Positions 1 through 6,725 of a stretch of 18,060 nt of DNA are shown piece after piece. Origin of the DNA: CALARM01 sp964431735 (GTDB lineage: Bacteria > Vulcanimicrobiota > SpSt-956 > JAKJGF01); NCBI GenBank assembly GCA_964431735.1, contig CAYSLJ010000140.1, positions 1 through 18,060 of the forward strand, written 5' to 3'. The position numbers and the translations under genes were made by a program. The stretch's first letter is position 1. Every line of letters starts with the position of its first letter. The notes beneath the pieces are model-generated. The model ran no database searches. It was not told the origin of the DNA and saw nothing but the letters and a program-made list of their open reading frames with translations.

Positions 1-118
1 CCCGTCACGAGAGCATATATGTATTATTTATTCTCACCTCGGTAATTACTTATGGCATCAGGAAGGAAATGTAATTGAAGGCTTGAATTTTACAATAATA
101 TTTATAATGTAATTGTAA

Positions 119-240
119 GGGACTGTAAAGAAATAACCCTTGCAAATTGTCAGAACGGTTATTATCCTCGCGTCACGCGTTACGCGTTACGCGTCACGAT
201 ATAGACTGTAAATATGATGGAGTTATTTTTTCACAGACCC
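119..240. mobile_element. MITE-like inverted-repeat element containing a heptad array
   Basis: The left arm (119-137, beginning GGGACTGT and ending AATAAC) and the right arm (222-240, beginning GTTATTT and ending CAGACCC) are reverse complements at 16 of 19 positions. They enclose 84 bp with no ORF. TAA lies directly outside both ends (116-118 and 241-243) and could be a 3-bp target duplication, though in A+T-rich DNA this is weak. Size and structure fit a miniature inverted-repeat transposable element or the fused ends of a decayed insertion sequence. No transposase remains, and I cannot assign a family. The array at 169-198 sits wholly inside it. Confidence 0.45.
169..198 (+). repeat. CGCGTYA heptad array, copy 1 (30 bp)
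   Basis: Four 7-bp units (CGCGTCA, CGCGTTA, CGCGTTA, CGCGTCA) are followed by CG, giving exactly 30 bp. The joins create repeated ACGCGT palindromes. Three near-identical copies occur in this window (also 1368-1397 and 12366-12395), all the same length and in the same orientation. This copy differs from the second at one position and from the third at three. Confidence 0.85.
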
Positions 241-280
241 TAAATAATTGCATCACTGAAATTCCCTGTGTATTTATCTA

Positions 281-309
281 TTCAGAGGAGTATATTATTC
301 TCATATAAA
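281..309 (+). promoter_or_regulatory. Predicted sigma70-type promoter for the adenine methyltransferase
   Basis: TTCAGA at 281-286 (4 of 6 to the -35 consensus) and TATAAA at 304-309 (5 of 6 to the -10 consensus) are separated by 17 bp. Transcription would begin near 316, leaving a leader of about 15 nt that just includes the ribosome binding site at 321-325. It is predicted from consensus match only, and A+T-rich DNA gives such matches by chance. Confidence 0.35.
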
Positions 310-330
310 ATAATTTAAAAAGGAACGTTT

Positions 331-1245
331 ATGTCGGAATCCATGGCAAAACCTTTTCTTAAATGGGCAGGAGGAAAATCACAGCTTCTCCTGAAATTTG
401 ACGATTATTTTCCTTCCCGGTTGAAAGATGGAAAAATTGATACTTACTGTGAACCTTTTCTCGGAGGAGGAGCAGTGTTTTTTTATATAGCTCAAAAATA
501 TACTTTTAAAAAGGCTTTCCTCTGCGATTTTAATAAAGAGCTTATACTGACATATAAAGTAGTTCAAAGAGATGTAGATAAACTTGTAGAGTTTCTTTAT
601 AGTTATGATAAAAAATATAAGAGGTTAAATGAAGATAATAGAAAATTATTTTATTATGAAATCAGGAATGAGTATAATTTAAAGGGACATAAGATAAATT
701 ATAAAAAATATTCTTCCTTATGGGCAGAGAGGGGAGCACAGGTAATTTTTTTAAACAGAACCTGTTACAACGGACTCTTCAGAGTAAACAGACAGGGTGG
801 ATTTAATGTACCCTTCGGAAGATATAAAAACCCTAAAATTGTGGATGAAGAAAATTTAAAGAAAGTCTCATGTTTACTGAGGAAAGCTAAAATAGAATCT
901 GCCGATTTCAGTAAAATAAAAACAAAAGTTTCAGAGAATTCTTTTGTTTATTTTGATCCTCCCTATAAACCCATCAGTGAAACAGCCAGTTTTACCTCTT
1001 ACAGTAAATGTATTTTCGACGATAAAGAACAGATAAGACTTGCAGAATTGTATAAAGAACTGCATGGAAAAAAAGCAAAATTGATGTTAAGTAATTCTGA
1101 CCCGAAAAATGAAGATAAGGAAAATGATTTTTTTGACAGGTTATATGAAGGCTATCATATTTATAGAGTAGATGCACGAAGAGTAATTAACAGCAATCCG
1201 GAAAAAAGAGGTCTCATAAAAGAACTGATAATAGTAAATTATTAA
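331..1245 (+). CDS. dam: DpnM/Dam-type DNA adenine-N6 methyltransferase (orphan)
   Basis: It transfers a methyl group from S-adenosylmethionine to the N6 of adenine, most probably in GATC, as in the D12 class (Dam, M.DpnII). The 304 aa are a normal length for the family. The N-terminal FLKWAGGKSQLL block (residues 9-20) and PFLGGG (42-47) form the cofactor site, LNRTCYNGLFRVN (141-153) is the conserved D12 block, and DPPY (209-212) is the catalytic motif IV. INSNPEKRG (286-294) resembles the C-terminal signature of the DpnM/MboI group. AGGAA at 321-325 lies 5 nt before the ATG; Met5 is a possible alternative start. No restriction enzyme or MutH-like gene lies next to it, so it looks like a solitary methyltransferase. 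GATC specificity is inferred from family resemblance. Heptad arrays lie on both sides, which suggests a cassette that was gained as a unit. Confidence 0.93.
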   Translation: MSESMAKPFLKWAGGKSQLLLKFDDYFPSRLKDGKIDTYCEPFLGGGAVFFYIAQKYTFKKAFLCDFNKELILTYKVVQRDVDKLVEFLYSYDKKYKRLNEDNRKLFYYEIRNEYNLKGHKINYKKYSSLWAERGAQVIFLNRTCYNGLFRVNRQGGFNVPFGRYKNPKIVDEENLKKVSCLLRKAKIESADFSKIKTKVSENSFVYFDPPYKPISETASFTSYSKCIFDDKEQIRLAELYKELHGKKAKLMLSNSDPKNEDKENDFFDRLYEGYHIYRVDARRVINSNPEKRGLIKELIIVNY

Positions 1246-1250
1246 GGTTT

Positions 1251-1266
1251 CGTAACGCGTAACGCG
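1251..1266 (-). repeat. Short CGCGTTA heptad array in reverse orientation
   Basis: On the - strand this reads CGCGTTA twice followed by CG, so two 7-bp units plus 2 bp. It begins 5 bp after the methyltransferase stop codon and is inverted relative to the 30-bp copies. It follows the same n x 7 + 2 rule. Confidence 0.65.
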
Positions 1267-1330
1267 AGGAAAGAGACAATTAATAAAATTCTATTCCTAA
1301 ATGATTTTATCCATAAATAATGACTTTATA

Positions 1331-1360
1331 ATGCGTAAAGCGTAATGCGTGATGTGCAGG
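1331..1360 (-). repeat. Degenerate heptad array
   Basis: The units ATGCGTA, AAGCGTA, ATGCGTG and ATGTGCA can be read in phase, followed by GG. This resembles the rc of the CGCGTTA family with G-to-A type changes and decay in the last unit. It lies 7 bp before the intact copy at 1368-1397, so the spacer between the methyltransferase and the next gene holds three arrays. The last unit and the exact right edge are uncertain. Confidence 0.45.
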
Positions 1361-1367
1361 GATGAAA

Positions 1368-1397
1368 CGCGTAACGCGTTACGCGTTACGCGTCACG
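1368..1397 (+). repeat. CGCGTYA heptad array, copy 2 (30 bp)
   Basis: The units are CGCGTAA, CGCGTTA, CGCGTTA and CGCGTCA, then CG. One base differs from copy 1. The first 18 bp form a perfect palindrome, so single-stranded DNA or RNA could fold here. It ends 36 bp before the start codon of the zinc-ribbon/DUF2007-like gene and could lie in that gene's promoter or leader. Confidence 0.85.
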
Positions 1398-1433
1398 ACC
1401 ATTTTATAAAATTATAATAACGGAGGTATAAAG

Positions 1434-1829
1434 ATGTTTTATTGTCCGAAATGTAAAAATGAATATAGAGAGGATTTAAATATATGTCCTCTGTGTGGAA
1501 TCGAAGTAATCGATAAACGGGATGATTATATAGAAGATGCAGAAATGAAGTTCCTGTGTAATGTAATGACAGAAGCAGAAGCATTTCTAGTCAGAGGTAT
1601 TCTGCAGGCAGAAGAAATTGATGTTTTTATTAAACCCCTTGAGGTAGTTATGTATGAAGGTGTTTTTTCTGACATGGAAGGAGCATGGGGAAGACTTTTT
1701 GTTTTTTCTAAAGATCTGGAGAATGGTCAAAAGATCTTAAATGATTACCTTGCAGCTACTTCGGAAGATGATGAATCGTGGCGTAATGCAGAAAATCCTG
1801 AACTCTTTGATGAGGACAGGGAAAACTGA
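1434..1829 (+). CDS. Small protein with N-terminal zinc ribbon and DUF2007-like domain
   Basis: The 131-aa protein opens with a CxxC-10-CxxC zinc ribbon (Cys4, Cys7, Cys18, Cys21). Residues about 38-105 resemble the DUF2007 'putative signal-transducing protein' fold: a start that aligns with LxxxxTxxEAFLVRGILQAEEI, a VxIKPLE-type strand, and a final segment FVFSKDLENGQKIL in which an acidic helix follows a strand. DUF2007 domains are related to PII-like ferredoxin folds and have no proven biochemical role. There is no signal peptide or membrane segment, so it is cytoplasmic. GGAGG at 1422-1426, 7 nt from the ATG, supports the start. It sits alone between heptad arrays and a 174-bp gap before the macroglobulin gene. 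The zinc ribbon is clear; the DUF2007 assignment is by pattern recognition. Confidence 0.7.
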   Translation: MFYCPKCKNEYREDLNICPLCGIEVIDKRDDYIEDAEMKFLCNVMTEAEAFLVRGILQAEEIDVFIKPLEVVMYEGVFSDMEGAWGRLFVFSKDLENGQKILNDYLAATSEDDESWRNAENPELFDEDREN

Positions 1830-1885
1830 ATTTTGCATAAAAAAAGAATATTTTTGTAGGAATATTTTGTTGTTTTACGGAATAA

Positions 1886-1891
1886 TATAAT
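1886..1891 (+). promoter_or_regulatory. Possible -10 element upstream of the macroglobulin operon
   Basis: A perfect TATAAT occurs in the 174-bp gap before the macroglobulin start. No good -35 hexamer sits at 16-18 bp (TTGTTG at 1867-1872 is only 13 bp away). The surrounding DNA is almost pure A+T, so this is a weak call. Confidence 0.2.
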
Positions 1892-1911
1892 AAATAAATC
1901 GACTTAAGGAG

Positions 1912-1940
1912 TGTGAGGATACAAGCTCACAGATTATCCT
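1912..1940 (+). promoter_or_regulatory. Two mutually exclusive small hairpins in the macroglobulin leader
   Basis: TGTGAG (1912-1917) can pair with CTCACA (1926-1931). Overlapping it, AGGATA (1916-1921) can pair with TATCCT (1935-1940). Both stems are perfect 6-bp matches and cannot form together. They lie about 65-90 nt upstream of the start codon. They could be a switch in the leader or chance; no known riboswitch or leader motif is recognised. Confidence 0.25.
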
Positions 1941-2003
1941 GTGTCGTATTTACCGATGTCACCACCTGGAAAGAGACTAAAAAATGAGGAGGTTATACTT
2001 ATT

Positions 2004-5000
2004 ATGAGACGAGGAATATTTTTATTTATTATGTCGGTTCTCCTGTTTGTATTTTTTGTTCCCGGCCTTGCAGAGAACCAGCCCTCTTACAGTATAAGTT
2101 ATTATTTTAACAGTAACTACCACTACCCCGGCGAAAAGATGAATGTAAATGTGTATTTATACTATTATTATCTTAACCGAAAAGGTGATTTTACGGAGAA
2201 AGTGACTGTAAAATTATATAAACTCCCTGAAAATCTGTCACATACAACTGTTGAAGACTGGATAAAACAGAATGAGCCACTGGAAGATTTCACCAGAAAG
2301 ATAACCATGAAGACCTATAGTTCCGAATACTGGGATGGTTATGAAAATGTGGAATTACCGGCTCTTGCTTCAGGATATTACTATCTGCAGTGTTCAAGTC
2401 AGAAAGTGAATTACGGAAATACTTTCCGCGTGAGTAAGCTTGCAATGTCAGTGAAAACATCAAAGGATCGTTTAATCATATACAGCCAGGATTATAAGAG
2501 TGGTAAAGCAGTAGAAGGTTTTGACTTGAAGGTATATGCCGGAAAAGAAGTAAAAGAATATAAAACGGATAAAAATGGTATAGTGAAGGTATATCTTCAG
2601 GAATTAAAAGAAGCAAAACTCGGTACCTCATTAAGGATTACCGGTATGAAAGGTTCGGACAGTGCGGAGGTAAGTGTAACAGTCCCTGAGGAGCAGGAAT
2701 TGTTGAAAGGTTATATATATACGGACAGACCTGTATATCGTCCCGACCAGAAGGTAAATTTTAAAGGAATATTGAGGATAGATAAAGGTAACAGATATGA
2801 CTATCTTTCAGGAGAAGACATAGAAGTAAAGATAACGGACAGTCAGAGTGCAGAATTGTATAAAAAGATTTTGAAGACTGACGAATATGGAAATATAAGT
2901 GGAGATTTAATGTTATCGAAAAAACCTGCTCTTGGAACCTGTAATATAACCTGTAAGAGAAAGAACAATCAGCAATCGTACGGTTATTTTCAGGTAGAGG
3001 AATACAGAAAACCCGATTTTGAGATAAAGGTATCATCAGGTAAAGATCAGTATGTTCAGGGAGAGAAGATGACCTTTAATCTGGATGTAAAATATTATTT
3101 TGGTTCCCCTGTCCCTGATACTGATTATACCTATGAAATATACAGAAGTTATTATTACCCCTGGCGCTGGTATTACTGGTGGGAAGAAGATGCTTTTATC
3201 AATCCTTACAGTAATTACGGAGGAGAATTTATATCATCGGGAAAAGGAAAAACCGATAAAAACGGAAAGGGGAGTTTTGTCTGTGAGGCATCGAAGGTAG
3301 ATTATGATGCAAATTACATGGTAACAGTGAGGATGACAGATGAGAGTCGCCGTGAGGTAACTGGAGGAACAACACTTCTGATAACGAGAGGAGCCTATTA
3401 TATAACGATAACACCGGAGAAATATTTCTATCGTCCCGGAGAAAAAGCCCATTTGAAGATAGAAGCGAAGGATTACAAAGATAAGCCTGTCGTTGCATCT
3501 TTAACCCTGACAGGAAGATATGAGAAATATAACGAAAGTGAAAAGAAGTGGGAATGGAAAGATGTGAAAACAGGAGAAATAAAAACAGACAGCAATGGTC
3601 TCTGTTATTATGATGTCCTTCTGGATAAGGAAGGTTATTATGAAGTGAGTTGTAAGGGACTGGATCAGAACAGGAATGAGATAAAATCTACCGGTTATGT
3701 ATACTGTTATGGAGGAGGATATTATAACTGGTATCGTTTCAGTAATCTGGAGATAATCCCGGATAAGAATTACTACAGTGCAGGAGATACGGCCAGTTTC
3801 ATGATAGTGAGTCCCTTTGAGGGAGTGAAAGGGCTTGTGACGGTTGAAGGAGAGAAGATATTTCATGAGGAATTAATGGATTTTTCAAACCGTACAGGAA
3901 GTTTGAATGTGAAGATAACGCCTGAGTTCAGTCCGACCTTTTATGTGACAGTAAGTTTTTATTATGAAGGAAATTTTTACTATCAGTCAAAAAAGATAGT
4001 ATGTCCTTCGAAGGATAAATTCGTAACAGTAAGTATAGAGTCAGATAAAGAGAAATATCGTCCCCGTGATACAGCAAAATTTATATTGAAAACTTTGGAC
4101 AGCAGCGGTAAACCTGTGACAGGTCAGTTATGTATGGGTATAGCAGATGAGTCAGTCTATGCGGTAGTGAGTGAGACTACTCCTGATATCCAGAAATTCT
4201 TCTACGGGAACAGAGAAAACACAATTTATACCTATGGTTCTGACGGCAGTGTTTACGGGCAGTATTATTATAATTATCCCGGCAAGGGAAGATGTAAAGA
4301 TGAAGTATGTGAAGAAAAATCTACCAGCGCGCCTGCGCCGTCTACTTTAGCAACCGGAGCAGTAGCTCAAAAACAGCCAGAAAGCAATAAATCCATGGTA
4401 CAGCCTGAATTTACCCGTTCTTATTTCCCCGATACAGCCTATTTCAATCCCAGTATAATAACAGATGAAAAGGGAATGGCAGAAGTTATGGTATCCATGC
4501 CTGATACACTGACTACATGGCGTTCTACGGTAAGAGCAGTAAGTAAGGATACAAAGGTAGGGGAGACAACAGAGAAGGTAATAGTAACGAAAGATCTTCT
4601 TGCAAGATTGATAACACCCAGATTTTTCACGGAAAGAGATGAGTGTGTAATAACAGGAATAGTTCATAATTACTTGAACTGCGACAAAACAGTGGAGGCA
4701 AAACTGGAAATAGAAGGAGGCATTGAGATAGTTGACAGAGCTGAATTTAAAGTGAAGGTTCCTGCTAACGGTTCAACACCTGTAAACTGGAAGATAAAGG
4801 TGAAACGTTGCGGAGAGAGTGTAATAAAACTGACAGCTCTCAGTGATGAAGAGTCAGATGCTGTAGAATTGAAAGTGCCCGTATTGCCTCATGGAACAGA
4901 GAAGTTTGTAGCATCGGGAGGAAGCACAAAGGATAAGGCAGAAGAGATTCTCATATTGCCGAAAGAAGGAGACAGAGGAAGTGCAAAGTGTGTAATAATT

Positions 5001-6665
5001 CTTGAACCTTCACTGGCATCATCGGTGTTATCGTCTCTTGATTATCTTGTAGGATATCCCTATGGATGTGTGGAACAGACAATGAGTCGTTTCCTTCCGA
5101 ATGTAATAGTGACAAAAACCCTTGGAGAACTTGACATATACAATGAGAAAATCAACAAAGATTTACCTGATATGGTAAAGAAGGGATTTGAGATACTCTA
5201 TAATTTCCACCACAGTGACGGAGGCTGGGGATGGTGGGAGAATGATGATAGTCACCCCTATATGACTGCCTATGTAGTATATGGTCTGAGCCTTGCGAAA
5301 GAAGCAGGCTATTCTGTTGATGAGAATAAGTTGAAAGCCGGGAAAGGCTGGTTACGTGAACATTACGGTAAAGAGAAAGATATAAATACGAAAGCCTATA
5401 TGGCATTTGCCATGACTGTGGCAGGAGAGAACTGTAAAGATCTTCTTTTAAAACTGTATGATAGTCGTGAGAAACTGGATAGTTACGGAAAGGCAGTTTT
5501 GACTGTTTCCCTGAGTAAAACGGGTCTTACGAAAGAAGCAAAAGAAATGGTAGATTTACTGGAGAAATCTGCCGACGTATCAGGGACTGTTGCCTGCTGG
5601 AGCGGCAAGACGGGTAGTCATGGATGGACAGATAATCAGGTAGAGTGTACATCATACTGTCTTTCTGCCTTACTGAAGGTAAAACCAGAGAGTGTTCTTA
5701 TCCCGAAGGTAGTGAGATATTTATCTACAAGCCGTAACGGAAATTGCTGGTATTCCACGAAAGATACTGCAGCAGCAGTGATGGCTCTTACAGGATATAT
5801 AAAGGAAAGCCGTGAGATGAATCCTGATTTTACTGCCAGTGTGTATTTAAACGGTACGAAACTGGATACTGTAAAATTCGGTAAAGAAGATGTAGGAAAA
5901 CCCGGAAAAGAGATAGATATTCCCTTCGATAAAGGTTTACTGCAGGGAGAAAATAAGGTAAGATTTGAGATGACCGGTAAGGGAGTTCTGTATTATGCTG
6001 CATATCTCAAATATTACACAGGTGAAGAAAACGTAAAATCTGCCAGTTCCGGTTTCAGGGTAACAAGGAGTTATTACCTGTTAAAACCCGGTATGAAGGA
6101 TATAGAGAAGGAGCGAATAAAACTGGGGAGTAACGGAACTATAAGCGTAAAGAGTCAGGATATAATTCAGGTAGAGTTGAATATAACAGGTGCTTCCAAT
6201 TACGAGTATATCATAATAGAAGACCCGAAGCCGGCGGGATGTGAGTTTGACGAAAAACAGAGGGAGAATGCGTCGGAGTGGAATTACTGGTATGCTCACA
6301 GGGAACTAAGGGATGAGAAGATAGCCTATTTCTGTACCTATTATTCATCGGGAACGAGGAAGGTAACATACAGGTTGAGGGCAGAGACTCCGGGAACATT
6401 CCATGTGATGCCATGCCGTGCCTGTGCAATGTATACGAAGGAGATAGGCGGGAACAGTGATGAAGTTATAATAGAGATAAAGGAAGAGGTTAATAAGGCA
6501 GAGGCGACTACAGTTCCTGTGCCCACAGTTCCTGTATCTGTTCAGGTTCCTGCAGACAGTAAGGACTCAGGAAGGACGTTACTTATGACAGGTGCCGGTG
6601 TGATAATTACGTCAGGCCTTGCTCTTTTACTTCTTTTGAGGAATGTCAGGGTGCCGGCTAAATAA
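2004..6665 (+). CDS. Alpha-2-macroglobulin-like thioester protein, exported and C-terminally membrane-anchored
   Basis: Bacterial alpha-2-macroglobulins are protease traps: cleavage of a bait region exposes a thioester that binds the protease covalently. I start at the ATG at 2004 because AGGAGG (1987-1992) precedes it and a signal peptide begins there (basic MRRG, hydrophobic core, likely cleavage after GLA at residue 23). A GTG at 1941 would put 21 unrelated residues before it. The 1553 aa fit the family. MG-domain hallmarks are TDRPVYRPDQKVNFKG (about 238-253), a later YRPGEKAHLKIEA and KYRPRDTAKF. A low-complexity, Ala/Pro/Ser-rich bait-like stretch lies at about 755-800, then the MPDTLTTWRSTVRAVS block. 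The thioester motif GCVEQ has its Cys at 1022 and Gln at 1025, within a TED domain containing GGWGWW. The C-terminus has a Val/Pro-rich spacer, a membrane helix (about 1526-1545) and a short basic tail. There is no lipobox and no adjacent pbpC, unlike E. coli YfhM. Isoleucine is coded mostly by ATA here, more so than in the kinases downstream. Confidence 0.92.
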   Translation: MRRGIFLFIMSVLLFVFFVPGLAENQPSYSISYYFNSNYHYPGEKMNVNVYLYYYYLNRKGDFTEKVTVKLYKLPENLSHTTVEDWIKQNEPLEDFTRKITMKTYSSEYWDGYENVELPALASGYYYLQCSSQKVNYGNTFRVSKLAMSVKTSKDRLIIYSQDYKSGKAVEGFDLKVYAGKEVKEYKTDKNGIVKVYLQELKEAKLGTSLRITGMKGSDSAEVSVTVPEEQELLKGYIYTDRPVYRPDQKVNFKGILRIDKGNRYDYLSGEDIEVKITDSQSAELYKKILKTDEYGNISGDLMLSKKPALGTCNITCKRKNNQQSYGYFQVEEYRKPDFEIKVSSGKDQYVQGEKMTFNLDVKYYFGSPVPDTDYTYEIYRSYYYPWRWYYWWEEDAFINPYSNYGGEFISSGKGKTDKNGKGSFVCEASKVDYDANYMVTVRMTDESRREVTGGTTLLITRGAYYITITPEKYFYRPGEKAHLKIEAKDYKDKPVVASLTLTGRYEKYNESEKKWEWKDVKTGEIKTDSNGLCYYDVLLDKEGYYEVSCKGLDQNRNEIKSTGYVYCYGGGYYNWYRFSNLEIIPDKNYYSAGDTASFMIVSPFEGVKGLVTVEGEKIFHEELMDFSNRTGSLNVKITPEFSPTFYVTVSFYYEGNFYYQSKKIVCPSKDKFVTVSIESDKEKYRPRDTAKFILKTLDSSGKPVTGQLCMGIADESVYAVVSETTPDIQKFFYGNRENTIYTYGSDGSVYGQYYYNYPGKGRCKDEVCEEKSTSAPAPSTLATGAVAQKQPESNKSMVQPEFTRSYFPDTAYFNPSIITDEKGMAEVMVSMPDTLTTWRSTVRAVSKDTKVGETTEKVIVTKDLLARLITPRFFTERDECVITGIVHNYLNCDKTVEAKLEIEGGIEIVDRAEFKVKVPANGSTPVNWKIKVKRCGESVIKLTALSDEESDAVELKVPVLPHGTEKFVASGGSTKDKAEEILILPKEGDRGSAKCVIILEPSLASSVLSSLDYLVGYPYGCVEQTMSRFLPNVIVTKTLGELDIYNEKINKDLPDMVKKGFEILYNFHHSDGGWGWWENDDSHPYMTAYVVYGLSLAKEAGYSVDENKLKAGKGWLREHYGKEKDINTKAYMAFAMTVAGENCKDLLLKLYDSREKLDSYGKAVLTVSLSKTGLTKEAKEMVDLLEKSADVSGTVACWSGKTGSHGWTDNQVECTSYCLSALLKVKPESVLIPKVVRYLSTSRNGNCWYSTKDTAAAVMALTGYIKESREMNPDFTASVYLNGTKLDTVKFGKEDVGKPGKEIDIPFDKGLLQGENKVRFEMTGKGVLYYAAYLKYYTGEENVKSASSGFRVTRSYYLLKPGMKDIEKERIKLGSNGTISVKSQDIIQVELNITGASNYEYIIIEDPKPAGCEFDEKQRENASEWNYWYAHRELRDEKIAYFCTYYSSGTRKVTYRLRAETPGTFHVMPCRACAMYTKEIGGNSDEVIIEIKEEVNKAEATTVPVPTVPVSVQVPADSKDSGRTLLMTGAGVIITSGLALLLLLRNVRVPAK

Positions 6666-6725
6666 CTGTTTCAGATGTATGATCACATATTTTTCACAGG
6701 GAGATGGAACGAAGGGAGAACTACT

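Larger units (their letters stand above)
1..330. other. Non-coding leader region upstream of the adenine methyltransferase
   Basis: No convincing gene lies here. The stretch starts with GTCACGA at 4-10, which matches the right end of the heptad arrays found further on and may be the edge of a copy cut by the window. It then carries an inverted-repeat element (119-240) with a complete 30-bp array inside it (169-198), and a likely promoter for the methyltransferase (281-309). One frame stays open from base 2 to a stop at 110-112, but it is only about 36 codons long with no recognisable domain, so I do not call it a gene end. Confidence 0.6.

Noticed and set aside
169..1397. Possible CRISPR-type repeats
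   Set aside because: The repeated unit is 7 bp with no unique spacers of about 30 bp between copies, and no cas gene is present. These are simple heptad arrays.
331..1829. Restriction-modification system
   Set aside because: The only neighbour of the methyltransferase is a zinc-ribbon/DUF2007-like protein of 131 aa without a PD-(D/E)xK-like motif. No endonuclease gene is in the window.
1841..1868. Terminator after the zinc-ribbon gene
   Set aside because: Only AATATT repeats can pair here. The stem is short, all A-U and not followed by a distinct U tract.
1913..1987. Leader peptide of 24 codons before the macroglobulin gene
   Set aside because: The GTG start has AAGGAG only 1 nt away, too close to work. 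The peptide has no run of regulatory codons.
1941..2003. Longer macroglobulin start at GTG 1941
   Set aside because: It has no ribosome binding site, and it would place 21 polar residues before an otherwise ideal signal peptide. AGGAGG at 1987-1992 points to the ATG at 2004.
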